64,000 nucleotides of DNA. Origin: Deltaproteobacteria bacterium. Its GTDB lineage: Bacteria; Myxococcota; Kuafuiibacteriia; Kuafuiibacteriales; Kuafuiibacteriaceae. The notes beneath the pieces were generated by a model. The model was not told the origin of the DNA, did not search any database, and saw only the letters and a list, made by a program, of their open reading frames with translations. The stretch covers positions 1,612,001-1,676,000 of the forward strand of contig JADJBV010000002.1 of assembly GCA_016703535.1 (NCBI GenBank), in the 5' to 3' direction. Both the position numbers and the translations under genes were made by a program. The number at the start of each line of letters is the position of its first letter. Within the stretch, counting starts at the first letter, position 1. This document shows positions 26,016 to 33,996 of this stretch, in pieces.

Positions 26016-26936
26016 TCAGGTGGACTTGGATCGTTTGGGGTGGAGGCCGGGGGGGCGTTTTTTGCGGCGTTGGCGCAGCAACATGAAGAGGCCGACCAGC
26101 GGCATCAAGGCGCCGATGGTCACGCCGGCTTTGGATTGGGTGTCGCGGCAGGAGCAGGCGGAGCCGTCGCCTTCATCGAAGTCGAGGTCGCAGCGGTTGC
26201 GGAATTTGTTGAGGGCGGAGCTGGTGTCGTAGCCGCCGGCGGGGGGCGCGCAGGTCGCGGTGTCTTGGCCGCTCGGGTAGACCTCGCAGACGCCTCTTTT
26301 GTTTTCGGAGGTCAACGTGCGCTTTTGGATCTCGCAGGGTTGGGCGTTGGCCAACATCGTCGACTCGGGATCGGTGTCGTGATCGAAGCCGATGAAGTGG
26401 CCCATCTCGTGGATCAAGGTGTTGCGCAGGTCGTAGGGCCGTTCGTTTTGCCCCACGCAGGCGATCTCGCTGGTGACGTCGGCGAAGTTGAAGCGGACGT
26501 CGTTGAAGACGATGTCGGCGTCGAAGATCTCGCCGGTCGCGACCGAGTGCGAGGTGAGGGTGACGGCCAGCTGATCTCGATCGCTGAAGTATTCGTCGAG
26601 TTCGCTGGCGTCTTGGGCCGAGTAGATGACGTTGCGGTTGCGTGAGGAGTCGGGGTCGAAGCCGGGGGTCTCCAAGGTGGTGCCCCGATCCCGCAGCTCC
26701 AGGTCGGTGCAGTTTTGGTCGGTCCACACCCGCCAGCTCTGGGCGATCAAGGCCGGCCGATCCGAGGTCGCGAGCAGGGCGCCGGTGTCGTTGAGAAAGT
26801 AGGGGATGCAGCGGCTGGTCCACGCTTGGGTCAGGGCCGGGCGGACGTCGCGGACCGGCGTACACTCATAGGCCGAGGCCAGGTTGGAGCCGAAGGTGAA
26901 GGCCAAGGCCAAGGCCGATCCGAAGATCCCGCGCAC
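26016..26936 (-). CDS. Matrixin-like metzincin protease with MYXO-CTERM-type tail
   Basis: This 306-residue secreted zinc protease has a signal peptide at residues 1-22. The catalytic motif HEMGHFIGFDH places zinc ligands at His176, His180 and His186 with Glu177 as base; STML with Met194 is the Met-turn. The C-terminal region contains GSACSCRD, a hydrophobic segment (about 269-289) and the basic cluster RQRRKKR, as in the MYXO-CTERM sorting signal of Myxococcota. Unusually, about a dozen more residues follow the basic cluster. It starts 33 bases after the FadL-like gene stop on the same strand, so the two are probably co-transcribed. Confidence 0.9.
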   Translation of the reverse strand: MRGIFGSALALAFTFGSNLASAYECTPVRDVRPALTQAWTSRCIPYFLNDTGALLATSDRPALIAQSWRVWTDQNCTDLELRDRGTTLETPGFDPDSSRNRNVIYSAQDASELDEYFSDRDQLAVTLTSHSVATGEIFDADIVFNDVRFNFADVTSEIACVGQNERPYDLRNTLIHEMGHFIGFDHDTDPESTMLANAQPCEIQKRTLTSENKRGVCEVYPSGQDTATCAPPAGGYDTSSALNKFRNRCDLDFDEGDGSACSCRDTQSKAGVTIGALMPLVGLFMLLRQRRKKRPPGLHPKRSKST

Positions 26937-26969
26937 GTCCCAAAGCCTACCCGAAATCCGGGAGCGAAG

Positions 26970-28286
26970 TCAGACGTCCAACAACCAGGCGATGCCGATT
27001 CCGCCGACCCAATACCCGGCTTCGTAGCGGCCATTGCCGACCACCAGCGCTTGTTCGGGGTTGGTAGGATTGAGCTGGCGCACATCGCTGTTGGTGACGT
27101 CCCGGGTGACCTGGAAGATCCGGCTGGCGGCCAGGTCGAAGCGGAAGTTCCCGAGCTGGTAACTGGCGCCCAGGGCCAAGCCCAACTTGGTGCCGTCCAG
27201 CTGGGACACATTGGTCGTGGCGTCGGTGAAGCCCGCGGTCTCGTAGAAACCACCGCCCCGAAGGTGCAGGCCTTCCCACACCGCAAAGTCGGAGCCCAAG
27301 TGGAAAGACCAGGTGTCCTGCATCTGCCGGGGGATCACCAGCGGGCCCAGTTGGTAGTCGCCGATCCCGGGCACGTTGCGCAGGCGGATGCGGCCGGTGG
27401 GATCGACGACCAGCTCCTCTTGCACCGACCAGTTCTCGAAGTTGGCGGCCAACTCGATCTTCAGATCGGGGGTCGCGCGCCACAACACGCCGGCCCGAAC
27501 CATCAAGGGGAAGGGCAACTCGAAGCGGGCCGAGTCACCTTCGACCACCACCGGATCGAGGAACACACTTTCGCCAAGCCGCACCTGGAACTTGGCGTCG
27601 CCCGAGACCGTATACGGGAGCTGCAGCGCCAAGCCGAAGGTGAAGGGTCCGGCCTCGAAGCTGGCCCCGGCGTTGGCGCTCAAGGTGAACGGATCGTTGA
27701 GATCCAAGTTGCTCAAGGTGTCCAAGGTCGGATCGTCGGGGGCGCCGAAGAGTCCGGTGTAGCTGGACAGGACGGATCGCTGTTTGACGTGGGCCATCAC
27801 GTTTTGGATCCCGGCGCCCAAACGCAGGCGCCCCAAACGCACCGCGGCGGCGACGTGGAGGACCAACAAGGTGGTGTGGTCGTTGGCGGTCAGCGAATAA
27901 CGTTGGGGCCCGTCTTCGGGGAAGGCCAGCTGGCCCGAATAGGGGGCGTAGGCGCCCAGGGCCAAAGAGAGCGTGTCGTTGACCCGAAAGATCGCGCCCA
28001 AGGTCGGGTTGAGCAGCGGCGTGGCGCTGTTGGAGACCGAGGTCCCGTCCGGCGGGGTGAAGGTCGCCGAGGTCTCCACCGCGCCCAACTCGAAGGCCAC
28101 CGAGGTCTGATCCAGCCGCGACGGGTTGTACCAAAGAGCGTTGGCCTCTTCAGCGCCGGCCACGAAGGCGCCGGCCAAGGACAAGGCCCGGACCCCGCGG
28201 GTCGGCAAGGCCAGGCCACCGGCCCAGGCGGCTTGGGCCGAGAGGGAGAGGGCACCGACCAAAATGCAAGACAACTTGCGATTCAT
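26970..28286 (-). CDS. FadL/TodX-type outer-membrane transporter
   Basis: This 438-residue beta-barrel protein of the OmpP1/FadL/TodX family usually carries hydrophobic compounds such as fatty acids across the outer membrane. A signal peptide of 22 residues ends at AWA. The mature N-terminus, with GLALPTRGVRALSLAGAFVA and EEANALWYNPSRL, matches the FadL hatch region. Alternating hydrophobic strands with Gly/aromatic residues continue to the end. The start overlaps the large lipoprotein stop (ATGA). Confidence 0.9.
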   Translation of the reverse strand: MNRKLSCILVGALSLSAQAAWAGGLALPTRGVRALSLAGAFVAGAEEANALWYNPSRLDQTSVAFELGAVETSATFTPPDGTSVSNSATPLLNPTLGAIFRVNDTLSLALGAYAPYSGQLAFPEDGPQRYSLTANDHTTLLVLHVAAAVRLGRLRLGAGIQNVMAHVKQRSVLSSYTGLFGAPDDPTLDTLSNLDLNDPFTLSANAGASFEAGPFTFGLALQLPYTVSGDAKFQVRLGESVFLDPVVVEGDSARFELPFPLMVRAGVLWRATPDLKIELAANFENWSVQEELVVDPTGRIRLRNVPGIGDYQLGPLVIPRQMQDTWSFHLGSDFAVWEGLHLRGGGFYETAGFTDATTNVSQLDGTKLGLALGASYQLGNFRFDLAASRIFQVTRDVTNSDVRQLNPTNPEQALVVGNGRYEAGYWVGGIGIAWLLDV

Positions 28287-31273
28287 GGCTGGGCCTCCGG
28301 AGGACCTTTGCGGCCTCGTACCAGCGAATAGAACTTCTCCAGGCCGTGCTCCTGGTCGAGCAAGAAGGTGGAGATCTTGGCGGTGATCTTGCGCCAGTCG
28401 TCGGCCAAGAGTGGGCCGGTCTCCAGCGGATCTCTACGTTGGACCTGCTCTGCGGCCTCGAGCAGGCCATACAAGGCCAAGCCACCACCCGGCCGGGGAT
28501 CCAAACCACGCCTCGCCACCTCCAAGAGGTGTTCGTCTGGATCGATCTCCAGGGAACGTTTGGCGGTGGTCAGGCAGTGCCAGAGGTTGAGCTGCTGCGG
28601 ATCCAGCTCCTTACCCAGGTACTGCACGAACCCCACCGCCAAGCTGGCGTCTTTGGCGGCTTGGGTGCCGTCGCCGATGGTCACCAACAGATCCGCGAAG
28701 CCATCACCTTCGGCCAAAAGTTCGTCCCGCAAGGCAAAGAGCGGGTCTTCGACCTCGGGGGTGAGCTCCAACTCGTAGGCCAGATCGATCATCATCGGCA
28801 GCTCGGGTGCGGTCAGGGCGTCGGTGGCCGCCGCCAACATGTCCTCTTTGACCCAGGTCGAGAAGTTGGGCGTGTTGACCTGCCGAGCCACTCGGCCGTG
28901 CAAGAAGTCGAGCAAGATGAGGGCGGTCGGCAGCGCCTCCCGGTTCTCCAGTTGCCCAGTTTCGGGCCCCGTGCGTTCGGCCTTGAGGAACAGGTCGTAG
29001 GCCACGTCGACGATCTCATCCCACTCCCGTTTGGTCTGGGACTGGCGCCGCACCCGCTGATCCAGCCGATCCAGGGCGTGCCTCACCAGATCGAAGGGCG
29101 ACAGGGGCGTTAGCCGTTCACCCTTGATGGTCACCTCTCGTGCGCCGTTCCGGGTCCGGAGCGCCGGGTCTTTGGCCAAGAGGCGACGGGCCATCTGCAG
29201 CAACAAGGGGTGGGCCGCGCGGCCGCCCCGGGTGCGGACCAGCTCGGTCTCGTCCAACATCTTGCGCATGCCGTCGTACATCCGGGTGTCCCGGAAGATC
29301 TCGATCAACATCGGCTGATAACGGGCGATGCCGGTCAGGTACGAATAACGAGGTTGGGTGGCGGCCCGATCTTGGTAGTCGCTGCTTTCGGAGGCCCAGT
29401 TGAAGTGGAGGATCTCGAAGAGCTCGAAGAGCAGCTCCAGCTGGCCGTGGGCATAAAAGACCTGGATCAGCGGCCGCAGCGAGTCGATCATCCCACTTTC
29501 GGTGGCCGCAAAGAGGGTGTCGCCGTCGTTCTCCTTGACCTCGAAGCCCTCCTTGCCGACCGGGTTCCCAAAGGCTTGATCGGTGTTGATGAAGACCGCC
29601 AACTCCTCCGGGGTGGGCCGGGTGGAGAGGCCGGTGATGGTCGAAACCAAAGACGGGATCTCGGCCTGGCCGATCACCGACAACATGTAGAACTCGGCGA
29701 GGTCGTCGATCTCGAAGACGAAGCCGATCGGGATGCCGATCAGCTCGGGCGTGTAGCGTACACCTTTGGTGTCGTAGATCAGGTGGAACAGCCGCTGCTG
29801 CAGGCTTTGGTTTTCGCGGATGTCCGGCCGGGCCGGATCGACCAAGGTGTCGAAGACCGTGCCGTTTCGCACCGCGGCTTCGGTGATCCGCTCCTTCTTG
29901 TGAGACATCAAGGTGATGCCGGCCTGGGGCAAGCCGCCCGCCGCCGGATCTTGGAGGGCGTCGATCAGATCTTCGGCGAGCCCCGGGACCGCCAGGATCT
30001 TCTGGGCCCAGTTGACGGTCTGGCTCAACATCCGGTGGTTGGCCCGGAGCGCCACCGGATAAGAGTCGGCGATGTCGAACTGATCTTGGGCCTCCAACAT
30101 CATCCACATCATCGTGCCTTCGTGTTGATCGACCAGGATGTGCAGCAGCTCGATCAGATCCGGCAACTCCCGGAGGTCCGCGGCCGCACCCAGGCCGTGC
30201 ACCAGATCCAACAGCGGGCTGTCGTTCTGATCGTAGAGCCCCTCGGCGGTGCGTTCGCCGAGCACCACGTCGAAGGTGCGGAGGGCCTTCATCGGCACCT
30301 CGCGATCGATCAGGTCGCGGCTGGTGCGGAGCAGGCTGGCCAAGAGGGTCTGCTCCAGGGCCACGTATTGGTAGACCGGCGTGACGCCGTCCAAGGCCCG
30401 GCCCGCGGTGTCCCGGGATCCTTCGGTGCCGAAGGGCGGCAACTCCACCGGGCGGCCCCCGTTGTCCACGAAGCGACCGATGGCGTCGACGTCGGCCCGA
30501 CCATCTCGGGGTGAGGTGTCGACGAAGGGCGCTGGCATCGCGCCGGGGGCGGCGATCTTCACCTGGGCCACCCCCCGCGGATCCCGGGCCACCACCTCCA
30601 CGGTCGGCGTCGGGCCGGTCGCGAAGCGGGGATCTTCGGTCATCAACAGATCGGCGAGGAGCACGATGTCTCGTTCGGCGTCTTCGGAGATCTCCACCTC
30701 GCTGAGCCGCTTGGAGAGTTGGGCTTGCAGCCGCGAGAGGAGGTCACTCTCCCTGACGTCGGGCCGGCCGGTTTCGTCTCGCCCATCGTGGCTGAGGGCC
30801 AGATCGATCAAGGCCCGGCTCAGCTCCCGGTAACGCGGGAAGCGGCCGATGCGCCGCACCAAGGCCTCTTCGTGCTGAAGGTCCACGTAACCTTTGCGTT
30901 GTCCGATCGCCGCCAAGGAGCGGAGTGCACCTTCGTCTTCGGAGAGGCGCTCCGCCGCCGCCGCCAACTTGCGGGTGGTTTCGGGCACCGTGCCGTCGTC
31001 TTGGAGCGGCAACAACTTCACCAAAAACTCTTGGGTGTACTCGAGCTCGTCGGGCGGCAGCAGGTGATCGACGGCGTAGACGAAGTCGTCCCTCTCCAGC
31101 GCGAAGCCTTGGGCTTGGCGTGGGTTGTCTCGTTCGTAGTCCCTCGCCAAGAGTCCGTAGATCTCTTCACCCAAGGTGCCGCGTTCGGGCACCCGGCGGG
31201 TCGCGTCGAACTCGGGTTCGGCACAGGCCCAGGCCAGGGGAGCGAACACCACCAGGGACAGTCTTCGGAGCAT
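28283..31273 (-). CDS. Large putative lipoprotein, helical, unknown function
   Basis: The 996-residue product starts MLRRLSLVVFAPLAWACAEP, a signal sequence ending in Cys; the lipobox (AWAC) is relaxed. The rest is a long, mostly helical, charged protein without recognised catalytic motifs; blocks of helix pairs suggest alpha-solenoid folding. ATG 31273 was chosen because it puts the signal peptide at the N-terminus. Coupling by ATGA to the FadL-like gene and then the metzincin suggests a joint envelope role, perhaps as a periplasmic or inner-leaflet partner of the porin (inference). Confidence 0.8.
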   Translation of the reverse strand: MLRRLSLVVFAPLAWACAEPEFDATRRVPERGTLGEEIYGLLARDYERDNPRQAQGFALERDDFVYAVDHLLPPDELEYTQEFLVKLLPLQDDGTVPETTRKLAAAAERLSEDEGALRSLAAIGQRKGYVDLQHEEALVRRIGRFPRYRELSRALIDLALSHDGRDETGRPDVRESDLLSRLQAQLSKRLSEVEISEDAERDIVLLADLLMTEDPRFATGPTPTVEVVARDPRGVAQVKIAAPGAMPAPFVDTSPRDGRADVDAIGRFVDNGGRPVELPPFGTEGSRDTAGRALDGVTPVYQYVALEQTLLASLLRTSRDLIDREVPMKALRTFDVVLGERTAEGLYDQNDSPLLDLVHGLGAAADLRELPDLIELLHILVDQHEGTMMWMMLEAQDQFDIADSYPVALRANHRMLSQTVNWAQKILAVPGLAEDLIDALQDPAAGGLPQAGITLMSHKKERITEAAVRNGTVFDTLVDPARPDIRENQSLQQRLFHLIYDTKGVRYTPELIGIPIGFVFEIDDLAEFYMLSVIGQAEIPSLVSTITGLSTRPTPEELAVFINTDQAFGNPVGKEGFEVKENDGDTLFAATESGMIDSLRPLIQVFYAHGQLELLFELFEILHFNWASESSDYQDRAATQPRYSYLTGIARYQPMLIEIFRDTRMYDGMRKMLDETELVRTRGGRAAHPLLLQMARRLLAKDPALRTRNGAREVTIKGERLTPLSPFDLVRHALDRLDQRVRRQSQTKREWDEIVDVAYDLFLKAERTGPETGQLENREALPTALILLDFLHGRVARQVNTPNFSTWVKEDMLAAATDALTAPELPMMIDLAYELELTPEVEDPLFALRDELLAEGDGFADLLVTIGDGTQAAKDASLAVGFVQYLGKELDPQQLNLWHCLTTAKRSLEIDPDEHLLEVARRGLDPRPGGGLALYGLLEAAEQVQRRDPLETGPLLADDWRKITAKISTFLLDQEHGLEKFYSLVRGRKGPPEAQP

Positions 31274-31385
31274 CACCCCAAACAATAGGAGTCGGGTGTG
31301 GAGAGGTGGCATCCTCCCGCTGACGTGGGATAAAGTGCGACACACCGCGTCAGGCTGGGCCGGGCCCAAGTCGACGGGTGGGCTT

Positions 31386-31402
31386 AAGCGTGCGATACGC
31401 TT
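31386..31402. promoter_or_regulatory. Perfect inverted repeat upstream of antiporter gene
   Basis: AAGCGT, GCGAT, ACGCTT lies 30 bases before the antiporter ATG, in the 159-base gap shared with the divergent large lipoprotein gene. A six-base palindrome can occur by chance; its position is the only support for an operator role. Confidence 0.25.
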
Positions 31403-31432
31403 GGCTGCTCAGGCACTCGGGCCACCACCTTT

Positions 31433-33433
31433 ATGGGTCACGTCCCCTTCCTCGATGAGCTGGCGATCGTCATGGCGCTGGCCGTGGCGGTCACCTTGGT
31501 GCTCTCCCGGCTTCGGCTCCCGACGGTGGCCGGCCTCCTCCTGGCGGGGGCCCTGCTCGGCCCCTTTGGCCTCGGCTTGGTGACCTCGGTCCACGCCATC
31601 GAGGTCTTGGCCGAGGTCGGGGTGGTGCTGCTGCTCTTTTCGATCGGCCTCGAGTTCTCCTTGGCTCGGCTGCGCCACATCTTCGGGCAAGTTGCCCTCG
31701 GCGGGATTTTGCAAGTTGGGTTGACGACCTTGGTCACCGCCGGGGTGGCCATCGGCCTCGGCCAGAGCGTTGAAAAGGGCATCCTCTACGGCTTCGTTTT
31801 TGCCTTGTCGTCCACGGCGATCGTGCTCAGGGCCTTGGGCGAACGCCGAGAGTTGGACGCACCCCACGGCCGGATCATCGTCGGCACCCTGATCTTCCAG
31901 GACCTCTGCGTGGTGCCGATGGTCTTGATCGTACCGCTGTTGGCCGGGGGTGGACCGGCGGGAGAGGCCGCGGTGCAGGTCGGCTTGGCGATCGGCAAGG
32001 CGGCTTTGGTGGTGGTGGTCACCGTGACCCTCTCGCGTTTTGTGGTGCCGCGCCTGTTGGGTTTGGTCGACGCCAGCCGGAGCCGAGAGGTCTTCCTCCT
32101 CGCGATCTTGGGCTTGTGCATCGGCACGGCGTGGTTGACCTCGATGGTCGGCTTGTCCTTGGCCTTGGGCGCGTTTTTGGGCGGCATGGTCGTCGCCGAC
32201 ACCGAATACAGCCACCGGGCGATGGGCGACATCTTGCCGCTCAGGGACACCTTGGTCAGCGTCTTCTTCGTTTCCCTCGGGATGTTGTTCGAGCCCCGGG
32301 TGGTCCTCGAACACCCGTGGTTGGTCAGCGGATTTTTGGCTGGCTTCGTGTTGGTCAAGGGGCTCTTGGCGACGATGGCGGCGATGGCCATGCGTTTTCC
32401 GTCCCGGGTCGCTTGGTTGGCGGGCGTGGGCCTGGCCCAGTTTGGTGAGTTCGGCTTCGTCTTGGCGCGCCTCGCCGAAGACCACGGCGTGATCACCAAA
32501 GCCGAGATGTCGCCGATCTTCGCGGCCGGCATCGCCAGCATGTTCCTCACGCCCCTGTTGGTCCGGGCCGCACCCCACATCACCGCCGGCGAACGGCTGT
32601 TGGCGCCGCTGGAACGTTTGATCGGGGTGCGCAGCATCGACGAGGCCGACCAAGGCGTGAGTGAGCTGCGGGATCACGTGGTGATCGTGGGCTACGGTTT
32701 GGCCGGCAAACACGCGGCTCGCAGCCTGCAAGCCTCCGGGGTGCCCTTTGTGGTGTTGGAGCTCAACGCCGACAACGTCCAAGCGGGCAAGGCCTTGGGC
32801 CTGCCGGTCTACTACGGCGACGCGACCAGCCAGGAGGCGATCGGCCACGCGCATTTGGCCGAAGCTCGCCTCTTGGTCTTGTTGATGAACGATCCCCAGG
32901 CCGCGGCCCGGGTCGTGGACACGGCCCGCCGGGTGGCGCCCGAGGTCCCGATCTTGATGCGGACCCGTTACCTGTTGGAGGCGCCGGGTCTGTTGCGCCT
33001 GGGCGCCCGGGACGTGGTGGCCGAAGAGGTCGAAGGCGCCATCGAGGTGATCGCCCGGATGTTGCGGGTCATCGAGATGCCGCGCAATGAGATCGAGGAC
33101 CTGATCCACGGCGTGCGTCGCGAGACCCAGACCAGTGAACGCAAGCAGACCTTACCCCGGGCGGTATTGCCCGACGTGCGGGGCCTGGATGAGCTGAAGA
33201 TCGAGAGCGTCTTGGTGAAGGACGGTAGCCCCGCCGCCGGGGCCTCTCCGGTGGGCCTGCGCCTGCGCAGCACCACCGGTGCGTTGGTGGTGGGGGTGCG
33301 TCAGGGCGACCGCCTGCGGGAGGATCCGGATCCCCACCTCGCTTTTGGGCCCGGCGATCGGGTCTACCTGGTGGGCACCACCGAGGCGATCAAGAAGGCC
33401 GTGCTGCTCTTTCAGGCTCCAGGACCAGGCTGA
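31433..33433 (+). CDS. CPA2-family cation/proton antiporter with TrkA domains (KefB-like)
   Basis: This 666-residue inner-membrane protein has about 12-13 hydrophobic segments in residues 1-385, including LLLFSIGLEFSLARLRHI and FALSSTAIVLRALGERRE, typical of Kef/NapA-like antiporters. Residues about 415-540 form a TrkA-N/RCK domain with VVIVGYGLAGKHAARSL as nucleotide-binding loop. Residues about 580-660 form a TrkA-C domain. It likely exchanges K+ or Na+ for H+ under nucleotide control. Ion specificity cannot be read from the sequence. Confidence 0.92.
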   Translation: MGHVPFLDELAIVMALAVAVTLVLSRLRLPTVAGLLLAGALLGPFGLGLVTSVHAIEVLAEVGVVLLLFSIGLEFSLARLRHIFGQVALGGILQVGLTTLVTAGVAIGLGQSVEKGILYGFVFALSSTAIVLRALGERRELDAPHGRIIVGTLIFQDLCVVPMVLIVPLLAGGGPAGEAAVQVGLAIGKAALVVVVTVTLSRFVVPRLLGLVDASRSREVFLLAILGLCIGTAWLTSMVGLSLALGAFLGGMVVADTEYSHRAMGDILPLRDTLVSVFFVSLGMLFEPRVVLEHPWLVSGFLAGFVLVKGLLATMAAMAMRFPSRVAWLAGVGLAQFGEFGFVLARLAEDHGVITKAEMSPIFAAGIASMFLTPLLVRAAPHITAGERLLAPLERLIGVRSIDEADQGVSELRDHVVIVGYGLAGKHAARSLQASGVPFVVLELNADNVQAGKALGLPVYYGDATSQEAIGHAHLAEARLLVLLMNDPQAAARVVDTARRVAPEVPILMRTRYLLEAPGLLRLGARDVVAEEVEGAIEVIARMLRVIEMPRNEIEDLIHGVRRETQTSERKQTLPRAVLPDVRGLDELKIESVLVKDGSPAAGASPVGLRLRSTTGALVVGVRQGDRLREDPDPHLAFGPGDRVYLVGTTEAIKKAVLLFQAPGPG

Positions 33434-33477
33434 CTCGCCCGTTGCATTCGCGGGCGGCCCACACCAGAGTCGGGGCC

Positions 33478-33996
33478 ATGGCCAAGGCCAAAAAATCCAA
33501 GGCGAAGCAGGAGGCGAGCGCCAAGTTGCCTCACCTGGACGAACACGGCGCCGCCCGGATGGTCGATGTTGGCGGCAAAGACGTGACCCACCGGGTTGCG
33601 GTGGCCGAGGCCTTCGTGCGGATGTCCGGTGACACGCTGCAGCTCCTGGAGGCGGGCGCGATCAAAAAAGGCGACGCCTTTGCGGTGGCCCGGATCGCCG
33701 GGATCATGGGCGCAAAACGGGCTGCGGACCTGATCCCGCTGGCCCACCCCATCGCGTTGACCCACGTGGCGGTCAAGATCGAACCCCGGCTCCACGAAGG
33801 TGGGGTCTATGTCGAGGCTCGGGCCGAGTGCCGCGGGCTGACCGGGGTGGAGATGGAGGCCATGACCGCCGCCGCCGCCGCTGCCTTGTCGCTCTACGAC
33901 ATGGTCAAAAAGTACGAACGGGGTGTGGTCATCGAGCGGCTCCAGCTGCAGATGAAGACCGGAGGACAAAGTGGCACGTACATCCGCGAAGATTGA
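33478..33996 (+). CDS. moaC: Cyclic pyranopterin monophosphate synthase MoaC
   Basis: This 172-residue enzyme of molybdenum cofactor synthesis converts the MoaA product to cPMP. Conserved motifs are MVDVGGKDVTHRVAVAEA, LIPLAHPI and ECRGLTGVEMEAMTAA, followed by LYDMVKKYERG with the catalytic Lys. ATG 33478 was chosen; the N-terminus carries a short Lys/Ala-rich extension. The last 26 bases overlap the next gene. The cofactor is needed by the xanthine dehydrogenase encoded at 8945-12744. Confidence 0.94.
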   Translation: MAKAKKSKAKQEASAKLPHLDEHGAARMVDVGGKDVTHRVAVAEAFVRMSGDTLQLLEAGAIKKGDAFAVARIAGIMGAKRAADLIPLAHPIALTHVAVKIEPRLHEGGVYVEARAECRGLTGVEMEAMTAAAAAALSLYDMVKKYERGVVIERLQLQMKTGGQSGTYIRED

